In this document: in pieces, positions 7,240-16,161 of the stretch
Position numbering within the stretch: position 1 is the stretch's first letter
Layout of the letters: each line of letters opens with the position of its first letter
NCBI GenBank assembly: GCA_023419375.1
Contig: JAEZYD010000040.1
Coordinates: 1-58,904, forward strand
Length of the DNA stretch: 58,904 bases
Direction: 5' to 3'
DNA from: Pseudomonadota bacterium
GTDB taxonomy: Bacteria; Desulfobacterota; Desulfovibrionia; Desulfovibrionales; Desulfovibrionaceae
Made by a program: the position numbers and the translations under genes
The notes under the pieces: model-generated
Databases searched by the model: none
The model's input: only the letters and a program-made list of their open reading frames with translations
Told to the model about the DNA's origin: nothing

Positions 7240-9219
7240 TTAGGGCAGCATGCTCAGCGGCACACGGTAAACCCAGTCGCCGGGATTGGCCTGGCCGAAG
7301 CTTTCCCAGTTGGCGCGGTCGCGGTCATATTCCTCATACCGGGCAAGCCGGGATTTGAGGCGGTTGATAAAGGCCGTCTGCTCGCCCACGCTCATGCGGT
7401 ACCAGTCTTCCTCGCGCAGAAGCATGACGTCGCTCTTGTAGGGCAGGCCGTCCAGAAATTCGGAAAGCACGCCAAGCTCTGCCAGATTCTTGCCCTGCGT
7501 GGGCATGTTGGGATCGCGGGCCATGCGGGTGGAGGCAGAAAGCACACCCTGGAAAAAGTCGCGCGCGTCAGTCTTTTTTGTGCGCTCGGCATTGTCGATG
7601 ATGGCCTTGAGCTGGGCGCTCAGGTCGTTAAGCTGGTTCTTGGTCAGCAGCACGGCCACGTCAACGCAAGGGGTCTGCCTGCTCTTGGCAAGCTGGTTCA
7701 GATCCATGTCTGCAATCCAGGAATTTACCACGGAGGGCGCGGCATTTTCACGCGCCTTGCCAAGGTATTCAAGCTGCATGGCATAGCCGAGGGTCGCTGC
7801 CAGATTGGCGGCCTGATCCTCCGCCGAGGCAGTCTGCGGCTTCTCATCCTTGGGCTTGGTCATGATCTTGCCTTCGGCGGTGTTCTTGACCATATCGAGC
7901 ATGCCGGTGGCCAGAGTCTTGGTGATGGCGGCAAACTGCTCCGCGCCCTTGGCGGGCGTGGGCGCAGATACAACCAGATAGTTGGAGCGGTTGCCCGAAA
8001 GCTTGCTCAGCGCGCGGTAGCTCTGCTCCGCATAGGCGTGGTTGGCGTTGCCGCCGGGGCTTTTGAGGTGCAGTGCGGTAATCCAGATGCCCTTTTGGCG
8101 GGCAAAGTCGTTGACTTCGCTCGGGCCCATGGCCACAGAGGCGAACTTGTCACCGCTCTTGAGCGGGCCCGCATCAGTGATCAGCAGGATAAGGCGCGAG
8201 GAGTAGTCGCCCCAGTTCAGGCCTTCCACGGCCTTGTACACGCCAGCCAGCGAATCCTCGTTGAAGTCGTGGCTGGAAACCTTGGCTTCCTGCACCTTTG
8301 AAAGCTTTTCCTCAAGGCTTTTGCGGTCTTTTGCCGTGGCAAAATCGCTCACAACCTCGGTGGTGTATTCCAGACCGGGTGTAGCCTTGGTGCTGCTGCG
8401 AAAGGCCACAACGGCAAAGCCCACGTTGTCTGTCATGTGATCTTTTTCAATCTTGTCGTATATCTGCCGAACCACGTTCAGGCTCTGGTCGATATAGGGC
8501 TTCATGGAAATGGTGGTGTCGATGACAAGGGCAATGCCGGTCTTGGGCGGGCCGTTCTTGCCGTCCTTGTTCTTGCCGTTGCCGGGGTCGATGGAGGCCA
8601 CCCGCAGAAACTTGACGCCATCAAAGGGGTCTTTCATGTCCAGTATGGGCATGAGATAAAAGCGCTTTTCAGACACTGCGCCCTGCGCGTCCGCAGGTTC
8701 GCTGGCAAGGATGGGCATGGTTTCCGGCGCGGGCTGGTTGCTCTGGCGCAGGCTTGCGGCCTGGGCTTCAAGGGCATCGAGCCTCTTTTCCATGTCTGGC
8801 GCGGCGCACAGTTCGTTCAGGCCGGTTTCCGTCTTGAAAAACAGCACCGGATCGCGTCCGGTGCGGGGCGTGAACAGCAGGGTGAGCGACTGGTTCCAGT
8901 CCGTAGCCTTGGCGGCTTCCATCCAGCCCTCGGGCTGCGCGGTGGAAGCGCCAACCTGAATGTAGGCATCCTTGCGGTCATAGACGTACATCACCGTAAA
9001 GGGCACCACGCTTTTGCGCACCACGGCGCCATCGGCCTTTGGCTCGGCCAGCAGGGCTGCGCCGGGATGGCTGACCACCCGCTGGAACAGCGTTTTTTTG
9101 CCCTGCTGCAACAGGGGCGCGGCAGAAGCGGTGGAAACAGTGCCAGTAAGGCAGACGCCAAGACCCAGCACCAGCAGGGCTACAAGGCAGCAACGGCGAA
9201 ACATGGGCATGCAATGCAT
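7240..9219 (-). CDS. Exported vWA-domain protein with N-terminal SH3-like module
   Basis: 659 residues with GAGGAG 6 bases before the ATG. The N-terminus is a signal peptide (RR, hydrophobic 11-28, probable cleavage after ASA at 31-33). Residues 40-105 look like a bacterial SH3-type module. Residues 226-430 form a von Willebrand A domain: strand IALVIDTT followed by SM gives a MIDAS of type DxTxS (D234, T236, S238), and the second metal loop is ITDAG with D349. The C-terminal 200 residues are helical and not recognised. vWA domains bind protein partners through a metal ion. Position directly behind srfC and the Sel1 gene suggests it is the periplasmic partner of that assembly. Start is 51 bases after the preceding stop. 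Confidence 0.8.
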   Translation of the reverse strand: MHCMPMFRRCCLVALLVLGLGVCLTGTVSTASAAPLLQQGKKTLFQRVVSHPGAALLAEPKADGAVVRKSVVPFTVMYVYDRKDAYIQVGASTAQPEGWMEAAKATDWNQSLTLLFTPRTGRDPVLFFKTETGLNELCAAPDMEKRLDALEAQAASLRQSNQPAPETMPILASEPADAQGAVSEKRFYLMPILDMKDPFDGVKFLRVASIDPGNGKNKDGKNGPPKTGIALVIDTTISMKPYIDQSLNVVRQIYDKIEKDHMTDNVGFAVVAFRSSTKATPGLEYTTEVVSDFATAKDRKSLEEKLSKVQEAKVSSHDFNEDSLAGVYKAVEGLNWGDYSSRLILLITDAGPLKSGDKFASVAMGPSEVNDFARQKGIWITALHLKSPGGNANHAYAEQSYRALSKLSGNRSNYLVVSAPTPAKGAEQFAAITKTLATGMLDMVKNTAEGKIMTKPKDEKPQTASAEDQAANLAATLGYAMQLEYLGKARENAAPSVVNSWIADMDLNQLAKSRQTPCVDVAVLLTKNQLNDLSAQLKAIIDNAERTKKTDARDFFQGVLSASTRMARDPNMPTQGKNLAELGVLSEFLDGLPYKSDVMLLREEDWYRMSVGEQTAFINRLKSRLARYEEYDRDRANWESFGQANPGDWVYRVPLSMLP

Positions 9220-9270
9220 AGTGAACTCCTCGCGGAATGCAGCAATTCTAGGTCAGCTTGGGGGCCGCGT

Positions 9271-10368
9271 TCATTGCCAGTTTTGCAGCAGGGAGCGCGC
9301 CTCGGCATCGCCCTTGGCCTCAAGGGCGCGGGCGTGTTCTTTCAGCGTGTCCAGTGCCGCCTTGGCCTGGGGCTGGCCCTTTTGCAGGGCCTGGTCGTAC
9401 CAGCGCTTGGCCTGCGTGAGGTCGGCGGGGATGCTGCCGCGCGGCAGGGTGCTGGCCGGGTCGTAAAACTGGCCCACAAGGAACATGGCTTCGCCGTCGC
9501 CTTTCTGCGCCGCGTCTTCCAGCAGCAAGAATGCGGCGTCACTTTCTTCCGGCTTGGCGTCGGCCTTGCGCAAGGGTTTTGCCATGGCAAGGCTCACGTC
9601 GGGCAATGCCTGCCCGCGCAATTGCTCACGCGCCGAGGCCAGCGGGGAAAGCGGCTGCTTGGCGGCATCCGCACCTTGCTGCCCGGCATCTGCGGGCTTG
9701 GGCTGGGCCTGATCCGGGTTTTGGGGCTTGTCCGCATTCTGCGTCTGCTCAGGGGGCGTGGGCAGGGGGGCTTTTTCCGGCTCGCGCAGCAGGAACCACC
9801 ACGCGGCCACGCCAGCGGCAATGGCTGCAAGCACCAGCAGGAGCATAAGCCCGGCCTTTCCACCGGATTTGCCTTCCTCCTTGCTTGCCATTTCAAGCGG
9901 AGCTTCCTGCTGCTGGGGCGCTTGAGGCTCCTCAAAAGCCAGAGGCGGCTCCGGCGATTCCAGCACTGGCTCCGGCTCGGGAGCGGGCTCTGGAGCTGGA
10001 GCCGGCGGGGGAGTCAGCGGAGCGCCAGCGCCCATGCCATGCCCGCCAGCGATATTGGAGTAAACAAGCGATGTTACGGCAAGGGCGCAACTGCCCACGC
10101 CGCGCAGGCTGATACGGTAGGCATCAAGGTTGTCCACCTCGTCCACCACCGCAGGGCCAACGGCCAGCCGCAGGCTGCCGCCGTCATTGTCCCAGGCATC
10201 GGGGGTGAGCAGGGTTTCGCTCTCCTGCCAGCCGCGGGGGCCAAGGCATTTGCCGTCAGATGCCCGCAGCAGGGTAAAGCCGGGTTCGCTCACATTGCCT
10301 GCGTCAAAAATCTCGATGATTCCGTTGCCGGGGCCGCGCCCGGTATCGGCTGAAATGCTGGCGCGCAT
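9271..10368 (-). CDS. Single-pass membrane protein with Pro/Glu-rich linker and Sel1-like repeats
   Basis: 365 residues, ATG preceded by AGGA, 3 bases after the srfC stop. Residues 1-105 are a globular domain I do not recognise. Residues 115-160 are a Pro/Ala/Glu linker. One membrane helix lies at about 172-194 (GLMLLLVLAAIAAGVAAWWF). Residues 200-245 are a Pro/Gln/Ala linker. Residues 272-345 contain Sel1/TPR-like helices (LEDAAQKGDGEAMFLVGQFYD, AKRWYDQALQKGQPQAKAAL). The positive residues before the helix are KEEGKSGGK; I infer an N-in topology with the Sel1 part in the periplasm. Sel1 repeats usually bind proteins or peptidoglycan-associated partners. Confidence 0.7.
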   Translation of the reverse strand: MRASISADTGRGPGNGIIEIFDAGNVSEPGFTLLRASDGKCLGPRGWQESETLLTPDAWDNDGGSLRLAVGPAVVDEVDNLDAYRISLRGVGSCALAVTSLVYSNIAGGHGMGAGAPLTPPPAPAPEPAPEPEPVLESPEPPLAFEEPQAPQQQEAPLEMASKEEGKSGGKAGLMLLLVLAAIAAGVAAWWFLLREPEKAPLPTPPEQTQNADKPQNPDQAQPKPADAGQQGADAAKQPLSPLASAREQLRGQALPDVSLAMAKPLRKADAKPEESDAAFLLLEDAAQKGDGEAMFLVGQFYDPASTLPRGSIPADLTQAKRWYDQALQKGQPQAKAALDTLKEHARALEAKGDAEARSLLQNWQ

Positions 10369-10371
10369 GGG

Positions 10372-12996
10372 TTATCCTTTGAAGGCCTGCAAAAGTTCGC
10401 GCAGGCGGTTGTTCTGTTCGGGGTTGACGCTCTGCTGGCCGTCAAAATCCACATTGGCCATGACGCTGTAGGCCATGGCGCGCAGCCAGTCCGTATACCA
10501 CAGGCGGTCATAGGGCGATTCTTCCTCGCCGATGCGGGGTTCCCCTTTGATTTCCTGCGGCGGGTTAAACAGGGGCACGCTTTTGCCGCCAAAAACAACT
10601 GTGCGCCGCGTCTGATCCTTGAAGCGGGGGTCAAAGCCCCACCAGTCCACAAAGGCATTGATGGCGTCCGCAGCAAGGCTCACCTGCTTCCACATGAGGC
10701 GCTCGCGGGCCATGTTGCTGAATGCCGATGAGCGGCGCAGCTCAGCCTCCAGATTTTCGCGCAGCTTGCAGCGCGCTGCGGCCTGCACAAGCTCGTGGCA
10801 GAACTGGTCAAGTTCCTTGGCTGGCAGGCCAAGCTGGCCCCTGACTTCCACATCGTTGCAGAGGTCGCGCAGCCGCCCTGTCCAGTGATCCATGACCATT
10901 CCGGCAAAGACCTGGGCGCTGTCCTTTGCTTCCGCATCAACGGCGTCTGCCGCTGGCGCGGTCACAGGGGCGTCCTCTCCAAAGATGTCGCCCAGAATGT
11001 CGTTGGCCGACACGCGCGCGCCCACAACCTGCGCAGGCGCAGCGGCCTGACCTTCATCCGGGCTTTGGCGGGCGTTGAGGCAGATTTCGTAGAGGTCAAA
11101 ATCACGCACCTGAAGGCGGCGCAAAAATTCGCCAAAGAGCTGCTTTTCCGCAACCTTGGCAATCTGCGAAACCAGCAGGCGCGAGAGCTGCTCCTTTTGC
11201 CTGCGCAGTTCTTCCCTGTCGTCCGTGCGATAGAAGGGCGCAAGCCCGGTGCGCAGGCGCTCGCATTTTTCGGCAAGACTGCCGCTGATCTGCTGCCGCT
11301 TGAGTTCGGGGTTGCACAGGGGCCGCAGGCTCTGGCGCAGCAGGCCAACGCCGCCGTCGTTGAGCGTCATGGCCGCCTGCCAGGCCCGTTCCGGGTCCGC
11401 CACATGCTTCTGCACCAGGGGAGAATGCATGAAAGACTGGCGCACTTCTTCCACAAAGGCCTGCTGTTCCTGCCGGATGCCGGTTTCGCGCCTGTCGGCG
11501 TAATCGAAAATGGCCTCGCACAAAAAGTTGGGATTGCGCAGCAAAAAGACATTGTTGAAGGGGTGCGTGCCGTCCCAGTTTTGCGGCCAGTCGTGCACCT
11601 GACCGAAAAAGTTCACCAGCGAGGATTCCAGCCGGGTTGTCCAGCGGGTCTCTACAGAGGGCGATCCGGCCTTTTTTTCAAACTCCATGTCCATCTTGGT
11701 GAGCACAAAAAAGAGCGCTGGCGCTTTGCTGGCGCGCATTTCCGGCGTTTCGCCGTGGGTGGAGCATATCCATTCATACACGGCCTGCGGCAGATCCTGC
11801 ACCTCCTGGGTGCTGGGTCCGATGCAGAGCAGCATGCTGGTGAGTTCTTTTTCCTCGCGGTAGCGCTCAAAAAGATAGGCCACCTTGCCGCGCAAAAAGA
11901 GTTCCTTGAGCATGTCCTTGCGGCTGTCCAGCGCGGCGCGCAGATCGCTGAACTTGTAGCGCGCGCGGTAGCCGGGAAAGTCAAGCAGGTCGGTGTGGTC
12001 AAAGAAATCATCCGGCTTTTCACGCATATAGATGGTGATTTCAGCCGTGAGGGCCGTCACCAGCGCGCGCGGCAGATCAGCCTTGCGGCCCTCCGCGCCC
12101 ACAAGGGTCAGCATGTCCGTAGGCGGCTCGTTGAGGCCCTGCAAGCGCGCCACGTCAATAATGCTGTTGCTGCGGGGTATGAGCGCATCAATGGCGCAGC
12201 ATGCCTCGGCAGCGTTGCCAAGCTGGCGCAGGGCCGCGCCTAGCTGCACATACACCGCCTGAAATTCCGGCACGCTGTCCCATATCAGGCCCACAAGGCG
12301 GGCGCGGTCTTCCAGCTCCAGACGGGGGGCCAGTTCCATGGCCCGCACCCAGTAGCCGTTCTGGAGCATCTGCACCCTGGGGCGCGAAATGAAGTTTTTG
12401 TTCACATAATCGCGCAGCTCTTCCACATCGTCCACGCTCATGCCGCCGGGTACGGGCGCAGATTGGGCGCGCCCCTGCAGGCTCTCCAGCTCCTTGGCGA
12501 GGGCCTCGGCATTGGGGGCGTCCTTGTGGTCGCAGTCCGCATAGTAGGTATTGGCGAGCACCCGGGCCACGTCAGTTTCTGAAAGCAGACGCAGACGGAT
12601 GGGGTAGGCCTCGGTAACGCCCTCGGGCGGCGTGGTGGTAAAGCGCGTGACCAGCCCCGTGGATTCTTTGCCGCCCTCTGGGTTGATATCCTTGATGAAA
12701 TTGAATGTCTGACCGCAAAAATCGGCCAGAAGCACCTTGTCCGCATCGCTGGCAAGGGCCGAGATAAGGTAGGACTTGCCCGACTGGCTGGGGCCAAACA
12801 CTCCCACGCACATCTTGCGGCGGGCAGCCTGCTCGCACTTGCCGAAAAAGCGGGCCGCATGGCGCAGATCCTTTTGCAGGGCCGCGCGCTCGTTGCCCAC
12901 AAGCTCGGCATTGTCCTGAAGCCATGCCCCTGCGGAACGCGAAGTTTCCGCCAGTTCGCGGCAGTGCCGCGCTAAATCCATATCCTGCTGCTGCAT
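10372..12996 (-). CDS. srfC: SrfC-family large GTPase-like protein
   Basis: 874 residues from the ATG at 12996, which has TTGAGG 6 bases upstream; in-frame ATG 13002 and TTG 13008 are alternatives. It matches the putative virulence factor family named after Salmonella SrfC (SsrB-regulated factor). I see a full G-domain set: G1 GPSQSGKS (68-75), G3 DFPG (339-342) in the context HTDLLDFPG, and G4 TKMD (433-436). Between G1 and G3 is an insertion of about 260 residues. No signal peptide or membrane helix is seen, so it is cytoplasmic. The motif order and large helical C-terminus resemble dynamin-like GTPases (inference). It starts 12 bases after the srfB stop and is followed after 3 bases by the Sel1 gene. 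Confidence 0.8.
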   Translation of the reverse strand: MQQQDMDLARHCRELAETSRSAGAWLQDNAELVGNERAALQKDLRHAARFFGKCEQAARRKMCVGVFGPSQSGKSYLISALASDADKVLLADFCGQTFNFIKDINPEGGKESTGLVTRFTTTPPEGVTEAYPIRLRLLSETDVARVLANTYYADCDHKDAPNAEALAKELESLQGRAQSAPVPGGMSVDDVEELRDYVNKNFISRPRVQMLQNGYWVRAMELAPRLELEDRARLVGLIWDSVPEFQAVYVQLGAALRQLGNAAEACCAIDALIPRSNSIIDVARLQGLNEPPTDMLTLVGAEGRKADLPRALVTALTAEITIYMREKPDDFFDHTDLLDFPGYRARYKFSDLRAALDSRKDMLKELFLRGKVAYLFERYREEKELTSMLLCIGPSTQEVQDLPQAVYEWICSTHGETPEMRASKAPALFFVLTKMDMEFEKKAGSPSVETRWTTRLESSLVNFFGQVHDWPQNWDGTHPFNNVFLLRNPNFLCEAIFDYADRRETGIRQEQQAFVEEVRQSFMHSPLVQKHVADPERAWQAAMTLNDGGVGLLRQSLRPLCNPELKRQQISGSLAEKCERLRTGLAPFYRTDDREELRRQKEQLSRLLVSQIAKVAEKQLFGEFLRRLQVRDFDLYEICLNARQSPDEGQAAAPAQVVGARVSANDILGDIFGEDAPVTAPAADAVDAEAKDSAQVFAGMVMDHWTGRLRDLCNDVEVRGQLGLPAKELDQFCHELVQAAARCKLRENLEAELRRSSAFSNMARERLMWKQVSLAADAINAFVDWWGFDPRFKDQTRRTVVFGGKSVPLFNPPQEIKGEPRIGEEESPYDRLWYTDWLRAMAYSVMANVDFDGQQSVNPEQNNRLRELLQAFKG

Positions 12997-13008
12997 AACC
13001 ATCCTCAA

Positions 13009-16000
13009 TTATCCGGCGTCGGTGACAATGCCCGTATCCAGCCAGTAGCCTTCGTCCAGTTTCAGGGTTTGCAGGCGGATTTCAAGATCGCGGCGGTCAA
13101 CGCTGCGCTCCTGGCAATCCACGATGGAATCAATGCGGAACTCGCCCTCGCTGCGGCGATCCTTGTCCGTCTCGCTGCGGATATCTTCCTCATCCAGAGC
13201 GTCGGCAACGCTCAGGCTGACCTCAACCCGGTAGGGCAGACGGCCCGAAGCGCGGGAACGGGCTTCCTCCGTGGCAAAGGTCAGCAGATGGTAGCGGGTG
13301 GTGGGCCAGCGCTCGGCATCCAGCTGCCTGTAGCCGATGGAAAGCGGCCCGCTGAAGGCCACGGCCCGGGTTTTGTCCGTGCCGTCCTTGCTGTCCACAT
13401 CCACGGTAAACCATACCTTGGGCCGCTTGAGCTGGCTGTTTATGTCCATCTCGCCGATATAGCGGGCGGTGGATGTAAGCTTGAGCGCGCCGGAATCAAA
13501 GGAGAAACCTTCCAGATGCCCATCGGCCAGCGCACAGAGGATGGCCCCCACCACAACCGTGGTCTTGGGGTCGGTGATGCGGCCCTGCGCGTCGGCAAAA
13601 GGATACCACGAGCCAGCGTGATAGCGCCGCATGGGAATGATCCTGTCTGGCGGCACGGGCAGCTTGGCAAGCACCGTGGCGATAACGCCGTTCCACGAAC
13701 TGGGCCGCCCGGTGAGCAGCAGCACGTCGCAATCGTACATGTGCACCACTTCGCACAAGGCGGAAAGCGTTGAGCCCAGCGTGCTGCGGATGGTTTCTTC
13801 CACAGCGGCCTGATTGACGCTGATGGGCACATCAAGAATGTTAAAGTTCTGGATGAAGGATGCGGAGCGCCGCACCATTTCCTTTACATCCCGGAGGGTT
13901 GCAGCCTGGGGACGTGGCGCGAGCGCTGAAGGGCTGAAGCGGGGCGAATCCGCTGCGGGCTTTGCTGCAGATGGTGCCGTGTCCGACGCCGTTTCTGCCG
14001 CAGCATCAGACGTTTCGCCACTGCCCACCGGGTCAGGCTCAAAAAAGTCGCCCAGCGTACAGTTAAAGACACTGCCGCGCAGATCGGGATTTTCGCAGGT
14101 TGCCAGCAGCCCCAAGGCAACGGGCACGGCAATCTGCCGCACCAGCCGCACACGGGTATTGCGGTCTTCCTGCGACATGCCGATGGAATCGCGGCCAAAA
14201 AGCTGCCCAAGCAGCGAACGCGGCTCTGCAAGACCTTCGCGCGCCAGCGCCTGACCAATGGCCGGGATCACATGGTTGGCCACCACCTCGCGCAGTACTT
14301 CATCGCCCGCGATATTAAAGCCGTCCCGGAATTCCGTATGCGGCTTGATGCGCGCGGTGTCGCCCTCGCCGCTGGCAAGCTCGAAGGTGGTGATGGAAAG
14401 GTCGGTTGTGCCGCCGCCAATATCAATGGAAGCCATGCGGATGCACGGATGATTGCCGCAGGCCTCGCGCGGTTTGCCCATGAGGCGGAACAGATGGTGC
14501 GCGTCGCCGTGCTGTTTGACGGCAAGCTCGTTGTAGAGCAGCACAAGCTGCGAACAACTGGCTTCGTCCCAGTCGCAGCGCACCTGCGGGCTTTGGCGGT
14601 AATCGCCCGTGATGCTGCGGGTTTGCAGACGAGGCGCGTACCACTGGCTCCAGCCAAGGGCGTCCCACACCACGCGCACGGCCCACGTGACCCAACGGCG
14701 GAAAATACGTTTTTCCGCAACAGGCATGGCCGTAGGCACCGTAAAAATGAGCCTTCTGAGCCTGCGGGGCAGGTTGGGCAGTTCTCGGCGGGCGCGTGTG
14801 GCAGGCGAATTGATGGTTACAAGAGCCTGGGTCAGGATTTCGCCCAACATAAAGAGCATGAGCGACGAGCGCGTAAACAGCGATTCAAAAATCGGCTCCG
14901 GCTGCTGCTTTTGCAGGGCGGGGCTTTTTTTGAACATGGGGTCGTCAAAGCACGAAAGCGGCGTGCCCTGCGGGTTCAACTGGCGCGGAAACAGCCCCCG
15001 GCTGACCATGGGCTCTGACTTGCCGCCAGAGTTGTACCGCCAGCTCTGCTGCCAGGGGCGCTCGTCCCACAGGTAGCGCTTGGGACTGGACATGCCTGTC
15101 GTGCCCTCGGCGCATACGGCCTGCGTGGCAAGGCGGGCGGCTTCCGGCCCGATGCGCACGGCAGAAGGCCAGGCAAAGGCCGGAGTCTGGCGGCCAGAAC
15201 GGCGCGAAAGCGCATCGTTGCCAAAGGCCGCGTCCACAAATTCCACACGCGTTTCAAAGGGGTCGGAATAGATGTGTTCCGGCTGGCTCAGGTCGCGCAG
15301 TTCAAGCAGGTAGCTGTCGTTGAGGTTGGTAATGCGCTGGGGCAGGGTTTCCACCAGGATGCCCGTGGTGCGCGAATTGCCGATATCCAGCACCAGATCA
15401 ACATCCACTGGGGTGTCGCGGTCGGGATTGATGACCTGAGCCGCCAGATCGTTGAGCGCAAGGCGCACCACGTCAAGCCATGTGAGGTAGGAGGCCAGAT
15501 GCTCCAGCACGTAGGGATAGCCATCGTGCCATGCGCCGCGCCCCCGGTGCTGCGACTGCTTCCACGTATCGTAGAGGCCGTGGAGCCATTCATCCACCCA
15601 GGCCGCGTTGAGAAACCACGAATTGTCGCGCACAAGATGGGCCAGCATGAAATGCCCGTGGGCCGTCACATCCTGAGGCGAAAGCGCATGATACTGCTCG
15701 CCCTGAGCGGGGCGGTCTTCCACCTTGGTGTCAAACATGAGCACCACGCGGAGCTGACTGCTATTCCTGTCGGAACGCATGATTCGCGCCCGCGCCCAGT
15801 TGGAAGGGCCGCATTCAAAGCGCTTGCCTCCGTCCGGCCAGGGCTGGTCGAGCGTGCGCAAAAAGGGAATGGGCAGCCAGTGGCCTTCCCAGGCATCCAG
15901 CGCGCGGCGGGCCTCAATGCTGTAGTCCTCATCGCAGGGCAGGCCGCTTAACTGGTCGATAAAGCCGTTTTCCGTTTCTGTCAGGCAGCGCAGATAGTGG

Positions 16001-16161
16001 GTGTAGCGCGTCTGCTCGTCGGATTCTTTCTTTTTTTCTTCGCGAAAATACCGCCGCAGTCTTTTGACGGCCTCTTCGGGCATGGAGAAATCAAGAAACT
16101 GCGGGCAGCCGCCGGGAATAATGCTGACCGGCGAAAGGTAACGGGGTATGACATCCATCAT
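13009..16161 (-). CDS. srfB: SrfB-family actin/Hsp70-like ATPase
   Basis: 1050 residues; the ATG at 16161 overlaps the srfA stop in TAATG. The next codon, 16158, is also ATG and has better spacing from AGGA. The sequence around PRYLSPVSIIPGGCPQFLDF is typical of SrfB proteins. Three actin-superfamily nucleotide motifs are present: phosphate-1 DIGNSRTTG (259-267), phosphate-2 DIGGGTTDLS (580-589) and adenosine motif LLLTGRPS (814-821). The protein is therefore an ASKHA-type ATPase much larger than Hsp70 or MreB, with a long N-terminal extension of about 250 residues. A low-complexity Ala/Ser/Pro insert lies at about 715-750. No export signal. In Salmonella the family is known only as an SsrB-regulated factor; the function here is unproven. 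Confidence 0.82.
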   Translation of the reverse strand: MMDVIPRYLSPVSIIPGGCPQFLDFSMPEEAVKRLRRYFREEKKKESDEQTRYTHYLRCLTETENGFIDQLSGLPCDEDYSIEARRALDAWEGHWLPIPFLRTLDQPWPDGGKRFECGPSNWARARIMRSDRNSSQLRVVLMFDTKVEDRPAQGEQYHALSPQDVTAHGHFMLAHLVRDNSWFLNAAWVDEWLHGLYDTWKQSQHRGRGAWHDGYPYVLEHLASYLTWLDVVRLALNDLAAQVINPDRDTPVDVDLVLDIGNSRTTGILVETLPQRITNLNDSYLLELRDLSQPEHIYSDPFETRVEFVDAAFGNDALSRRSGRQTPAFAWPSAVRIGPEAARLATQAVCAEGTTGMSSPKRYLWDERPWQQSWRYNSGGKSEPMVSRGLFPRQLNPQGTPLSCFDDPMFKKSPALQKQQPEPIFESLFTRSSLMLFMLGEILTQALVTINSPATRARRELPNLPRRLRRLIFTVPTAMPVAEKRIFRRWVTWAVRVVWDALGWSQWYAPRLQTRSITGDYRQSPQVRCDWDEASCSQLVLLYNELAVKQHGDAHHLFRLMGKPREACGNHPCIRMASIDIGGGTTDLSITTFELASGEGDTARIKPHTEFRDGFNIAGDEVLREVVANHVIPAIGQALAREGLAEPRSLLGQLFGRDSIGMSQEDRNTRVRLVRQIAVPVALGLLATCENPDLRGSVFNCTLGDFFEPDPVGSGETSDAAAETASDTAPSAAKPAADSPRFSPSALAPRPQAATLRDVKEMVRRSASFIQNFNILDVPISVNQAAVEETIRSTLGSTLSALCEVVHMYDCDVLLLTGRPSSWNGVIATVLAKLPVPPDRIIPMRRYHAGSWYPFADAQGRITDPKTTVVVGAILCALADGHLEGFSFDSGALKLTSTARYIGEMDINSQLKRPKVWFTVDVDSKDGTDKTRAVAFSGPLSIGYRQLDAERWPTTRYHLLTFATEEARSRASGRLPYRVEVSLSVADALDEEDIRSETDKDRRSEGEFRIDSIVDCQERSVDRRDLEIRLQTLKLDEGYWLDTGIVTDAG

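Noticed and set aside
8437..10353. 638-codon plus-strand frame across the vWA and Sel1 genes
   Set aside because: It crosses the boundary between two supported minus-strand genes and has Arg/Gly/Leu-rich shadow composition.
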